Below, in pieces: positions 30,945 through 39,246 of a stretch of DNA of 64,000 nucleotides. The position numbers and the translations under genes were made by a program. The number at the start of each line of letters is the position of its first letter. Positions within the stretch are counted from its first letter, which is position 1. Under the pieces are notes generated by a model. The model made no database searches. It was not told where the DNA came from and saw only the letters and a list, made by a program, of their open reading frames with translations. The stretch comes from Chlamydia poikilotherma (GTDB lineage: Bacteria > Chlamydiota > Chlamydiia > Chlamydiales > Chlamydiaceae), in contig NZ_LS992154.1 in assembly GCF_900239975.1 (NCBI RefSeq), positions 930,001 to 994,000 of the forward strand. The letters run 5' to 3'.

Positions 30945-32195
30945 TTAGGGTATATACCTCGAGAATAATATCGTTGAATTATGTCCACCAAAACCAAAAG
31001 AATTTGACATAGCAACGTCAACATCCCAATCCTGGGCCTTGTTCGCAACCACGTCAAAATCATCAATTTCTGCAATCGGGTTTTCTAAATTAATCGTAGG
31101 ATGTAATTTGCCCGTTTGAATTGCTTGAATTGTTGCAACAGCTTCGACTCCTCCAGCCGCTCCTAGACAATGGCCTATAAGAGACTTTGTGGAATTCATT
31201 CGTAAATTTTTCACATGACTACCGAAAGCTTTTTTCAATGCCAAAACTTCCGATATATCTCCTAGAGGAGTTGATGTTCCATGAGCATTAATATAATTTA
31301 CGCGTTCTTTAGGAATACCAGAACTTTTTAGAGCTCCAAGAACACATGACGTAATGCCCTCTCCATCATCTCTAGGAGCTGTAATATGGAAAGCGTCACA
31401 AGTAGTATACGAACCAAGCACCTCCGCATATATCGGAGCTCCTCGCTTCAAAGCGTTCTCTAAAGTTTCTAAAACTAAAATCCCAGCTCCCTCGCCAATA
31501 ACGAAACCATCTCTATCTCTATCCCAAGGACGAGAGGCTTCTTGAGGGGCATCATTCCTTTCCGATAAAGCTCGATTAGCAATAAAACCGGTCAATCCGA
31601 CACGATTCACTGCAGCCTCAGTTCCACCACAAACTATCATGTCAGAACGTCCGGAAACAAGATGTTGATAAGCTGCATCAATACAATAATTCGAAGTTGC
31701 GCATGCTGTAGATATCGAATAATTCGGACCCATAAGTCCAAAATCCATAGCAATAAGCGCAGGAGCCATATTGGTAATAATATAAGGTATAAAAAATGGA
31801 GAAAGCTTCTTATTACCTATAATAAGACGCTCCATGCCCTCGTCTAAAGTTTGCAATCCTCCCATACCAGAACCGATGACAACACCGCAGCGGAGGGGAT
31901 CAGCAGGAAGATTGTCTTTGTCCCAGCGAGACATTGCAATAGCTTTTTTAGCTGCAACTACTGCATAAGTAATAAAAGGGTCGACTCTGCGTGCTTGTTT
32001 TTTATCTAAATAAGGCTCGGGATTAAATTCAGGAATCCAAGCGGCGAAACGGGTAGCATAATCTTCGCATGGAAAAGAAGTAATTGTATGAACGCCACTA
32101 ATACCAGCAAGCAGATTATCATAAAAGGTGTCTATTTCATTGCCTAAACAAGAAACAACACCCAATCCCGTGACCACTACACGTTTTTTATTCAT
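30945..32195 (-). CDS. fabF: 3-oxoacyl-[acyl-carrier-protein] synthase II
   Basis: A 416-residue condensing enzyme for fatty acid elongation. The catalytic cysteine is in [12 protein letters not shown] at about residue 165 and the two histidines are in [11 protein letters not shown] and [10 protein letters not shown]. The N-terminus [19 protein letters not shown] is typical. It uses malonyl-ACP and acyl-ACP in the cytosol. It lies downstream of rsfS with 17 bases between and leads into the Nudix gene. Confidence 0.96.
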   Translation of the reverse strand: MNKKRVVVTGLGVVSCLGNEIDTFYDNLLAGISGVHTITSFPCEDYATRFAAWIPEFNPEPYLDKKQARRVDPFITYAVVAAKKAIAMSRWDKDNLPADPLRCGVVIGSGMGGLQTLDEGMERLIIGNKKLSPFFIPYIITNMAPALIAMDFGLMGPNYSISTACATSNYCIDAAYQHLVSGRSDMIVCGGTEAAVNRVGLTGFIANRALSERNDAPQEASRPWDRDRDGFVIGEGAGILVLETLENALKRGAPIYAEVLGSYTTCDAFHITAPRDDGEGITSCVLGALKSSGIPKERVNYINAHGTSTPLGDISEVLALKKAFGSHVKNLRMNSTKSLIGHCLGAAGGVEAVATIQAIQTGKLHPTINLENPIAEIDDFDVVANKAQDWDVDVAMSNSFGFGGHNSTILFSRYIP

Positions 32196-32212
32196 AAAGT
32201 TATTCTACCCCG

Positions 32213-32584
32213 TTAAGAAGCTAGAAGCTTGGATGTAATAATGCAACCGTCTTTCCATAACTCTTCCAATCGATATTGTTCTCTGATGGACGAGACAAAT
32301 AGATGAATGACGATAAATCCGTAATCTATAACTACCCAGTCACCATGGTTTAATCCCTCTACATGCAAAGGAGCAAGATTATGTTCTTTTAATTCCTGCA
32401 CGATAGTGTCTGCCAAAGCTTTTACATGTACACCGACATTCCCTTCAGCAAAAATAAAATAATCTGTGAGCTGAGAAATGGCACGGACATCTAAGACAAC
32501 AGGGTTATTTCCCTTTTTGTTGTCTATAACTTTGGCAATTACTTTTAATAAATTAAAGCAAAATAATTCCATAGAAACTGGCAT
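32213..32584 (-). CDS. rsfS: Ribosomal silencing factor RsfS
   Basis: A 123-residue protein of the Iojap/YbeB family that binds L14 on the large subunit and blocks subunit joining in starved cells. Family blocks are NPVVLDVRAISQLTDYFIFAEG without its final residue, VEGLNHGDWVVIDYG and VIHLFVSSIREQYRLEELW. I start at ATG 32584; another ATG four codons later is possible. It could matter for translation shut-down in the extracellular form, which is inference. Confidence 0.92.
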   Translation of the reverse strand: MPVSMELFCFNLLKVIAKVIDNKKGNNPVVLDVRAISQLTDYFIFAEGNVGVHVKALADTIVQELKEHNLAPLHVEGLNHGDWVVIDYGFIVIHLFVSSIREQYRLEELWKDGCIITSKLLAS

Positions 32585-32630
32585 GAGAATACTCGATTAT
32601 CTAGGATAAGGTCGAGCTTTTTTTCTTACG

Positions 32631-33272
32631 TTAAATAATATTCCAATAATACTTTCTAGCCATTTTTCTTAGTCTTCCCTTAGGTCGCACTACCGTTTTT
32701 TCCTCACCAAGAAGAAGAAAAGGTAAATCCAAGATATGATCCGAAAAAGTATGACTTCTTGCCCGACCTATTTTTTTAAGGTGGCTGAGTATTTTCGCCT
32801 TATTATCCCCAGTCAGACATTGATTTGCAAGCATTTGCCCTCTAGAAAACTCTTGAAATCCTGAGGCATAACACATATTCGCCCCAAGTCTCTCAGCTAT
32901 GGGTCGAACAATAAAATCTGGAGACGAAGAAAAGATCATGACTTCTCCTGAGGAATCCTCCAAAGCTTCATGAAATTTTTCTAGAGCAGGATAATAAAAA
33001 TTTTTTTCACCGAGAGTATGTGCAAACTCCATTGCCATAGAAGAAAGCTCTTCAAAAGAAACAGTTGTGAGTAAAGAAGATACGATTCGGGAATAAAATG
33101 AAGGCAAATCTAAAAAAAAAAATCGAAAACGCAGAAAAAATAAACAGCAAGAGGGAAGGGTTTTATAAGAGAATAAGCGACGCCCCAAGGCGTATTTATA
33201 AAACCCTATACTGCTATTACCTCGTAGCAATGTACCATCTAAATCAAAAGCATATATACAAGATCGTCTCAT
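32631..33272 (-). CDS. HAD-superfamily phosphatase (SerB-like, subfamily IB)
   Basis: A 213-residue HAD hydrolase. Motif I is YAFDLDGTLLRGNSS at residues 7-15, motif II is FSSSP, motif III lysine is in GDNKAKIL, and motif IV is SDHILDLPFL. The cap is a small helical one as in phosphoserine phosphatase and related IB enzymes, with an unusually aromatic stretch (LFFLRFRFFFLDLPSFY). The substrate cannot be told. Its ATG overlaps the stop of the preceding coiled-coil gene by four bases. Confidence 0.78.
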   Translation of the reverse strand: MRRSCIYAFDLDGTLLRGNSSIGFYKYALGRRLFSYKTLPSCCLFFLRFRFFFLDLPSFYSRIVSSLLTTVSFEELSSMAMEFAHTLGEKNFYYPALEKFHEALEDSSGEVMIFSSSPDFIVRPIAERLGANMCYASGFQEFSRGQMLANQCLTGDNKAKILSHLKKIGRARSHTFSDHILDLPFLLLGEEKTVVRPKGRLRKMARKYYWNII

Positions 33273-34933
33273 GTTAACTGCTGAATTTGTCGCTTTAGAT
33301 CAAGAATTCCTTGATCCAATTCCTCTAAAGCGCGTTTGTCTTCTTCAACTAGAGCACTATATTGCATAGCACGATCAAAATCTAGACCCGAAGATCCAAG
33401 AAGTTTTTTATCTTGCTCTAATTTATCTTTCAATTCCTTGCGACGCTCTTGTCTCTGAAACAAAACCTGTCGCATATTTGTGAGTTTTTCACGAGAATCA
33501 GGAGAAGACAGCAGTTGTTCTTCAAAAAACGCTGCTATATGCTGCAAAGTTAGATTTAATCGATTATCTAAGGCTATTCTTTCCGAAGCAGATAGAAAAA
33601 CTGCTTTGGTTAAAGATTCTTTCAGTTCTTGCCAATCTGAACGGGCCTCTGGATGAATATCTCCAGAAATACACTTTTCAGAAAACACATGGATCTTATC
33701 ACTCAATTCTTTAATAGCTTCTTGTCTGATCTGTTTATCTCGAGCTAATTGTTCTTGATAAACCTGTTCTGCAGCCTCCTGTCTTTCGCGAAGCTTTTCA
33801 AAAAGAATTTGCAGTTCTGCTTTTAAGGCAACAACATCATCATGAACCAGATCTAGAGCACGTATACGTTTTGCAGCCGCATCTAAATCCTTGCGAACTT
33901 TGAAAAGATCGCTACCCTCTTCCAACATCTGGGCTATACTTGTTAATTGCTCACGAACATCTTTAGAGTTTTCTGCCGATGTCACTCTTAACCGACTTTG
34001 CTCCTGACGAATTTCTTTTTCTAGACCTTTAAGTTGATCCCAACATTTACTTAGTTTCAAACGAGTATCAGAAAATACGGTAGAGGAAACAGCTAAGCAT
34101 TTAGCAGCTTGCTGTAGATTTTTGATTTCTTTCCGTAAAAAAAAAACGGAACGTTTTAATGTGTCCTTATCTGCACGAGAAAAATACTTGGAAACAAAAG
34201 ATTCAACATCTTCTGAAAAAGCTTCACTGACCTTCTCAATAAGTTCTTTTCTTTTCGGAAACACTTGATTCCCTAAAGAGGATAAACGTTGGAAAAACTT
34301 ACTTTTCAGCCGCATGCGCATACCAACATTCATCAATTCTTTTCGCAAATCAATGATTCTTGCGGAAAAACTACTTAACCAAACTAATGAGGCATGCAAA
34401 TCCTTATAAAAGGTCTTGCGTTTTTCCAAAGTTTGAGTCTCTAAAAATACGGACTGTTCTTCTTGTACTGTCAGAGGATTGGTTCCGTCTAAAAAACTAG
34501 TTATATCTTGCTCAAGACAAGATATGGCTAACTCAATCTGTCCAACAACAAAAGTCCCTTCTTCATCTTGTAAGGATTTAATATGCCGTCCTTCCTTCGT
34601 TAAATCAATGTAGCGACGCCAAAATTCAGCCCGCTTACCAACGTTTTCTACTTGATGGAATAATGGAAGACAGTGCTTTCGTATCGCCCAAAACAGCTTT
34701 AAATTCGCTCCTTGGTTGTTTCTTAACGCTTGCTCCATTTTCTCTAAACTAAAAGCTACTTGATCTTCTATCAACGAAAATCTAGATAACTCTTGAGTAA
34801 ATATGGTAAAGGATTCATTAGTCATTGCGGCGTCAGAAATATCATCACGTTTGGATTTCGATTCCTCACTAGAAACCACTATAGAACCTTGTTTTGCTTC
34901 TAAAGAATGAAAGCTGTTGTCTGAAGTATCCAT
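33269..34933 (-). CDS. Long coiled-coil protein, function unknown
   Basis: A 554-residue cytosolic-looking protein with no signal peptide or membrane helix. From about residue 270 to the end it is almost entirely charged heptad-like helix (KLRERQEAAEQVYQEQLARD, KELKDKLEQDKKLL, EEDKRALEELDQGILDLKRQ). The first 40 residues are Ser/Asp-rich. It is the first gene of a run with the HAD phosphatase, overlapping it by four bases, which points to coupled expression. Position corresponds to CT768. A structural or type III-linked role is possible but nothing in the sequence shows it. Confidence 0.75.
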   Translation of the reverse strand: MDTSDNSFHSLEAKQGSIVVSSEESKSKRDDISDAAMTNESFTIFTQELSRFSLIEDQVAFSLEKMEQALRNNQGANLKLFWAIRKHCLPLFHQVENVGKRAEFWRRYIDLTKEGRHIKSLQDEEGTFVVGQIELAISCLEQDITSFLDGTNPLTVQEEQSVFLETQTLEKRKTFYKDLHASLVWLSSFSARIIDLRKELMNVGMRMRLKSKFFQRLSSLGNQVFPKRKELIEKVSEAFSEDVESFVSKYFSRADKDTLKRSVFFLRKEIKNLQQAAKCLAVSSTVFSDTRLKLSKCWDQLKGLEKEIRQEQSRLRVTSAENSKDVREQLTSIAQMLEEGSDLFKVRKDLDAAAKRIRALDLVHDDVVALKAELQILFEKLRERQEAAEQVYQEQLARDKQIRQEAIKELSDKIHVFSEKCISGDIHPEARSDWQELKESLTKAVFLSASERIALDNRLNLTLQHIAAFFEEQLLSSPDSREKLTNMRQVLFQRQERRKELKDKLEQDKKLLGSSGLDFDRAMQYSALVEEDKRALEELDQGILDLKRQIQQLT

Positions 34934-34956
34934 AATAACAACTTAGGGTGTAGGGC

Positions 34957-34986
34957 TTGACAAAGAAATAATGAATAGAAGATAAA
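34957..34986 (+). promoter_or_regulatory. Candidate promoter for mqnC
   Basis: A perfect TTGACA (34957-34962) is followed 18 bases later by GATAAA (34981-34986), a four-of-six match. Transcription would begin about 30 bases before the mqnC ATG. Confidence 0.35.
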
Positions 34987-35022
34987 GTTTGCCCCCGTAC
35001 TACATTATCGTCAATCGTTTTT

Positions 35023-36081
35023 ATGAACTTATCTACTAGAATTTCCTTTGACGAAGGATTGGAGTTATTCAGGGCAAGTCCTTTAGAGAAACTACAAGAA
35101 GTTGCGAATATTTTGCGCGAGCAACGTTATCCTGATAATAAAGTCACTTATGTCCTAGACGCCAATCCTAACTACACCAATATTTGTAAAATTGATTGTA
35201 CCTTTTGTGCCTTTTATAGAAAGCCTCGCTCCTCCGATGCATTCCTTCTTTCTTTTGACGAATTCCGTTCTTTAATGCAAGGATATATATCTATGGGAGT
35301 TAAAACTGTACTCCTTCAAGGAGGCGTCCATCCAAGATTAGGGGTGGATTATCTTGAAGAATTAGTACACATCGCCGTTACAGAATTCCCTTCTTTGCAT
35401 CCTCATTTTTTTTCTGCGGTCGAAATTTCACATGCAGCCATAGTTTCAGGGATTAGTACAGAAGAAGCTTTAAGAAAACTTTGGGAAGCCGGACAGAGAA
35501 CTATTCCTGGAGGTGGAGCAGAGATTCTCTCTGAGCGCGTACGTAAAGTCTTATCACCAAAAAAAATGGGTCCTGATGGATGGATGAACTTTCATAAGCT
35601 CGCTCATCGTTTAGGTTTTAGAACAACAGCTACTATGATGTTTGGTCATATAGAAACCGCTCATGACATTCTTCTACATTTGGATGCTCTAAGAAATGCC
35701 CAAGATGAAATTCCAGGATTCTATAGCTTTATTCCTTGGAGTTATAAGTCTGGAAATACAGCTCTAGGACGTAAAGTCCCTAATCAAGCGCCTCCTGAAA
35801 TGTATTATCGTATTTTAGCTCTCTCTCGAATCTTTTTAGATAACTTTGAACACATAGCAGCTTCTTGGTTTGGAGAAGGGAAAGAACAAGGTGCTCGTGG
35901 TCTACATTATGGAGCTGATGATTTCGGGGGAACAATTATTGATGAAAGCGTGCATAAATGTACGGGATGGACTTTACAAAGTTCAGAAGAGGAAGCCCGT
36001 GCAATGATTATTGCTGAAGGTTTCATTCCTGTAGAAAGGAATACATTCTATGAACATATAGAGAGTACATATCAACCATGA
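35023..36081 (+). CDS. mqnC: Radical SAM dehypoxanthine futalosine cyclase (menaquinone, futalosine route)
   Basis: A 352-residue radical SAM enzyme. The iron-sulfur motif is C-x3-C-x2-C in NICKIDCTFCAFYRK at about residues 54-61, and other MqnC blocks are IPGGGAEILSERVR, TTATMMFGHIE and FYSFIPWSYK. MqnC closes the ring of dehypoxanthine futalosine in the futalosine pathway to menaquinone; chlamydiae are thought to use that route. MqnE is the related alternative, but the GGGAEIL and ATMMFGHIE blocks fit MqnC better. The 3' end overlaps the convergent miaA by ten bases. Confidence 0.87.
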   Translation: MNLSTRISFDEGLELFRASPLEKLQEVANILREQRYPDNKVTYVLDANPNYTNICKIDCTFCAFYRKPRSSDAFLLSFDEFRSLMQGYISMGVKTVLLQGGVHPRLGVDYLEELVHIAVTEFPSLHPHFFSAVEISHAAIVSGISTEEALRKLWEAGQRTIPGGGAEILSERVRKVLSPKKMGPDGWMNFHKLAHRLGFRTTATMMFGHIETAHDILLHLDALRNAQDEIPGFYSFIPWSYKSGNTALGRKVPNQAPPEMYYRILALSRIFLDNFEHIAASWFGEGKEQGARGLHYGADDFGGTIIDESVHKCTGWTLQSSEEEARAMIIAEGFIPVERNTFYEHIESTYQP

Positions 36082-37100
36082 AGGAAATAATCTTCTGCGA
36101 TTTTCTCTGCTATAGCTTCTGCTGTCAATCCTAGAGAAGACAGATCTCGAAACAAAGGATAGCGTTTGAACCAAGTTCTTTGTTTTTTTGTATATCGCCA
36201 AGTATTTGCAATAAATTTTTGTTTCACACTCTCATAGGATTCCGCCGGCGATCCCTGATCAATAAATTCGATCCATTCTCTATAGCCTATAGCTTTCGAT
36301 GCTGAAGAATTCTCTCTTATTCCCTGATCGAGCAACCTACGCACTTCATCAATTAAATTATCTTCTAGCATCTTCTGACAACGTAATTGAATATTATGCT
36401 GCAAAAGATCTTTCGGAGATGATAGAAACCAACCTCGACAATTATATTCCCTAGATTCTTGAGCTTCCATACTCCAGTTATGCTCTGAAACCTTCTTTCC
36501 TGTGAAATGGATAATTTCTAAGGCACGAATGATTTTATTCTTATCATTTTTTGTAATGCTCTGTGCGTATTCAGGATCTTTCTGACAAAGATTTTCGTAT
36601 AAAAATGACAAACCATGTTCATAAATATAAAAAGCAAGCTGATCTCGAAATTCACGATCTGCAGGCGGTCCTTCGGGAGGACCGGAAAGAAAAGTGTGAA
36701 AATAAAACCCGGACCCTCCAACAAGGATAGGAACTTTATTTCTAGAAAGAATATTTTGACATGCCTGCATAGCCTGATAATAAAAATCTACAGCATTAAA
36801 AGGTTCTTGGACATGGCAGATATCTATCAAATAATGAGGAATACGCTGTCTAGCTTCTATAGACACTTTTGCTGTACCAATATCCATGCCACGATAAACT
36901 TGCATGGAATCTACAGAGATAATTTCACCATCAATCATAGGCGCTAGCCATAAAGAAACATCCGTTTTACCCGATCCTGTGGGTCCTGAAAGTAAAATCA
37001 CAGTACGTTTAAACAGTTTTGTAAATGATTTTTGTGGATCTAAGCAGACATCACATCCTGTGGATGTTATAGCATTAGATTGAAATTCAGGAGCACGCAT
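36072..37100 (-). CDS. miaA: tRNA dimethylallyltransferase
   Basis: A 342-residue enzyme that adds the dimethylallyl group to A37 of tRNAs reading UNN codons. The P-loop is LLSGPTGSGKTDVS near residue 40, followed by ISVDSMQVYRGMDIGTAK and the VGGSGFYFHTFLSG block. The N-terminus has about 30 residues before the first strand, longer than usual. I use ATG 37100; a TTG two codons upstream is the other choice. No clear ribosome-binding site; it lies 11 bases after the rsbV stop and may be coupled to it. Confidence 0.95.
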   Translation of the reverse strand: MRAPEFQSNAITSTGCDVCLDPQKSFTKLFKRTVILLSGPTGSGKTDVSLWLAPMIDGEIISVDSMQVYRGMDIGTAKVSIEARQRIPHYLIDICHVQEPFNAVDFYYQAMQACQNILSRNKVPILVGGSGFYFHTFLSGPPEGPPADREFRDQLAFYIYEHGLSFLYENLCQKDPEYAQSITKNDKNKIIRALEIIHFTGKKVSEHNWSMEAQESREYNCRGWFLSSPKDLLQHNIQLRCQKMLEDNLIDEVRRLLDQGIRENSSASKAIGYREWIEFIDQGSPAESYESVKQKFIANTWRYTKKQRTWFKRYPLFRDLSSLGLTAEAIAEKIAEDYFLHG

Positions 37101-37111
37101 ATGCAATAGGA

Positions 37112-37444
37112 TTAAAATTTAGTGAAACATTCTTGTTCTGATTGGCAAACAGGCAACAATTGATCAACACCTGCTATACGAATAACGTCCGCAACTACAT
37201 CTTGAACACAACAAATACAAAGGAGACCTTGGCGAGCCTGTAACAATTTAGACAGTGAAAATAGCAGACGAATCCCTGCACTACTCATATAAGTAACTTG
37301 TTGAAAGTTTAGCACCATTTTATGGTTGCCTTCATTTACTTTCTTATCTAGAAATACTTCTGCCTTTGGTACAGAAACAGCATCTAAAGCTCCCTCCAAA
37401 GAAACAACAAAAATGTCACCATACTGTTTAGTTAACCAATCCAT
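37112..37444 (-). CDS. rsbV: Anti-sigma factor antagonist (STAS domain, RsbV-like)
   Basis: A 110-residue single STAS domain. The phosphorylatable serine block is VTYMSSAGIRLLFSL (S54/S55). It should bind and be phosphorylated by an RsbW-type kinase in a partner-switching system; chlamydiae have such a set with RsbU encoded elsewhere. The order matches CT765 (RsbV2). The ATG at 37444 is preceded by GGAG eight bases away; an upstream in-frame start would add a 22-residue hydrophobic stretch untypical of the family. Confidence 0.88.
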   Translation of the reverse strand: MDWLTKQYGDIFVVSLEGALDAVSVPKAEVFLDKKVNEGNHKMVLNFQQVTYMSSAGIRLLFSLSKLLQARQGLLCICCVQDVVADVIRIAGVDQLLPVCQSEQECFTKF

Positions 37445-37519
37445 AAAAGCAACTCCAAATAGTATCTCGCAAATATTAGCAATATTATTTACGATAAAAA
37501 TAAAAAACAATGCGCGCCC

Positions 37520-38308
37520 ATGGTAAGAAGCTTTATAAAAATGCTTTTTTCTCCTGGACCGAGATACTCTATCTCTTATGCATTACTGTGCATTTTCATT
37601 AGCACCCTGATTTTTATCCCTATCATTCATTGGCTTTTGTTTCCCGAGACTTTTTCATTCCCCACAACAAAAGCCCTCCCAATTAAAAATATTTTTCTAG
37701 TTTCATCATCCCCTTCTAGAATTCCTGAAATTATTTTTTCAGAAACACTACAACTATCAGCAGATAATCCAACGTTTCTACATCAATTTACAACTAAGCA
37801 AGCAGAGGCTACTTTAAAAGATTTAGGTATATTCTCTTCCATAGCTATAGAAAAGATCCCGGATAATAAAGGAATCATCATCTTTTATTCTCTGCATTCT
37901 CCGCTTGGTTACCTAGGGAATCAAACCAACACTCTGATTAATCGTTCAGGAGAACAATTCCCCTGTCAACCTTTTTTCAAATCTCAAAAACTTCCCCAAA
38001 TCTTCTTTTCTAAAAAAGATGTGCTCGATTCTATTTTACCTTTATGGAAAATAGACATCGCGTCTCTTCTCATTGAAGATCTCAAAGAAGATCCTCCTGT
38101 AATTATCGATTTATCCCTGACCGAAATCTACCCGATGGAGATAACTGTCACTTTATCTTCAGGGAATCTCCTAAGATTCCAATACCATGCATTACGTAAA
38201 GGATTGAAAAACTATCATCTCACTCAAAATAGCGCTGTGTTTGACTCCCAACAACCCTATATCTATGATTTAAGATTTCCCAACCATTTATTATTAAGTA
38301 AGATATGA
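37520..38308 (+). CDS. ftsQ: FtsQ-like cell division protein (candidate)
   Basis: A 262-residue type II membrane protein: short N-terminus, one helix at about residues 18-40 (YALLCIFISTLIFIPIIHWL), then a periplasmic part. The first periplasmic block resembles the POTRA and beta regions of FtsQ/DivIB: LQLSADNPTFLHQFTTKQAE, LKDLGIFSSIAIEKIPD, then YSLHSPLGYLGNQTNTLINR and FPCQPFF. CT764, at the same place, has been proposed as chlamydial FtsQ. Assignment is by pattern and context only; similarity is weak. It overlaps cutA by four bases. Confidence 0.6.
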   Translation: MVRSFIKMLFSPGPRYSISYALLCIFISTLIFIPIIHWLLFPETFSFPTTKALPIKNIFLVSSSPSRIPEIIFSETLQLSADNPTFLHQFTTKQAEATLKDLGIFSSIAIEKIPDNKGIIIFYSLHSPLGYLGNQTNTLINRSGEQFPCQPFFKSQKLPQIFFSKKDVLDSILPLWKIDIASLLIEDLKEDPPVIIDLSLTEIYPMEITVTLSSGNLLRFQYHALRKGLKNYHLTQNSAVFDSQQPYIYDLRFPNHLLLSKI

Positions 38309-38637
38309 CACCTATAATCATCTTTACTCAGCTATCTTCTCAAGAAGAAGCCGAGAATATTTCTAATACTTTAGTAATTCAGAAGCTGGCTGCCTGCGTT
38401 CATATTTTCCAAAAAGGAAAATCTATTTATATGTGGAAAGGCAAACTCTGCGTTTCCGAAGAATATCAAATCCAAATCAAAACAACGTCTGCTCGATTTT
38501 CAGCAATTTCTGCAATTATTCAATCCCTATGTTCTTATGATGTTCCTGAAATCATTTTTGTTAAAATCGACGATGGAAATGAGAAATATTTACAATGGTT
38601 ATCTCTAGAAACTGCCTCACAAACGCCTCAGGAATGA
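38305..38637 (+). CDS. cutA: CutA1-like protein
   Basis: A 110-residue protein of the CutA1 family: EEAENISNTLVIQKLAACVH, IYMWKGKLCVSEEYQIQIKT, and the C-terminal YDVPEIIFVKIDDGNEKYLQWL. CutA1 forms trimers with a ferredoxin-like fold; it was linked to copper tolerance in E. coli but its real job is unclear. It follows the FtsQ-like gene with an ATGA overlap, so translation is coupled. Confidence 0.85.
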   Translation: MTPIIIFTQLSSQEEAENISNTLVIQKLAACVHIFQKGKSIYMWKGKLCVSEEYQIQIKTTSARFSAISAIIQSLCSYDVPEIIFVKIDDGNEKYLQWLSLETASQTPQE

Positions 38638-38744
38638 ATAAATCTTGACGTTTTTTCTAAAATGGATATAATCCTTTTCGGAACTTTGAAGGATACATAA
38701 GTGTCTTATTCTTTTTTTCCACATCTCAATTTAATTTGGATTTT

Positions 38745-39173
38745 ATGGAAGAGTTTGTAGCATATATCGTAAAGAATTTAGTTGCTGATCCTGAAGCTGT
38801 GGAAATTCGTTCTATTCAGGATGAGTCAGGTGAATCTATAAAGCTAGAGATACGTGTGGCTCCCGATGATATAGGGAAGATCATAGGTAGACGAGGAAAT
38901 ACCATACACGCACTAAGAACTATCCTTAGACGTGTGTGCGCAAGATTAAAAAAGAAGATACAAATCGACTTGATTCAACCCGAAGGCAGCAGAGAATCTG
39001 TTGGCGAAGACGAGGATGCTTCTAGTGGTTTTTGTCTTGATTCAAACAACTCTAATGACTCAGGGATGGCCCAGCAATGTTGTGGCCGAGGCAACTGCTG
39101 TTCAGCTGATGAGGAAGATACAGAAGCATCTTCAACGCATCACAAATGCAGCCATAATCACCATTCTGAATAA
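38745..39173 (+). CDS. KhpA-like KH-domain RNA-binding protein with Cys/His-rich tail
   Basis: A 142-residue protein. Residues 1-78 match KhpA: MEEFVAYIVKNLVADPEAVE, then VAPDDIGKIIGRRGNTIHAL with the RNA-binding GxxG loop (GRRG), then RTILRRVCARLKKKIQIDL. Standard KhpA ends there. This one continues for about 60 residues: an acidic/Ser linker, CCGRGNCC, and a final THHKCSHNHHSE. Five to six cysteines and five histidines in that tail could bind a metal. I start at ATG 38745, since the family begins ME/MK plus LVEYIV; a TTG three codons upstream is less likely. Confidence 0.83.
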   Translation: MEEFVAYIVKNLVADPEAVEIRSIQDESGESIKLEIRVAPDDIGKIIGRRGNTIHALRTILRRVCARLKKKIQIDLIQPEGSRESVGEDEDASSGFCLDSNNSNDSGMAQQCCGRGNCCSADEEDTEASSTHHKCSHNHHSE

Positions 39174-39215
39174 TATTCACTACTTTTCTACATTTCATAA
39201 ATAGAGTTTGGCAAT

Positions 39216-39246
39216 AGCTAAAAACCCCTTCAAGGAGTTTTTAGCT
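39216..39246. terminator. Bidirectional hairpin spanning the murC-ddl stop codon
   Basis: AGCTAAAAAC (39216-39225) pairs with GTTTTTAGCT (39237-39246), with one mismatch and more pairs inside. The murC-ddl stop (39241-39243, minus strand) lies in the right arm. On the plus strand it ends the KH-protein transcript with a TTTTT within the stem. Confidence 0.6.

Noticed and set aside
36615-36947. 110-codon frame antisense to miaA
   Set aside because: Shadow of miaA; no ribosome-binding site or recognisable domain.
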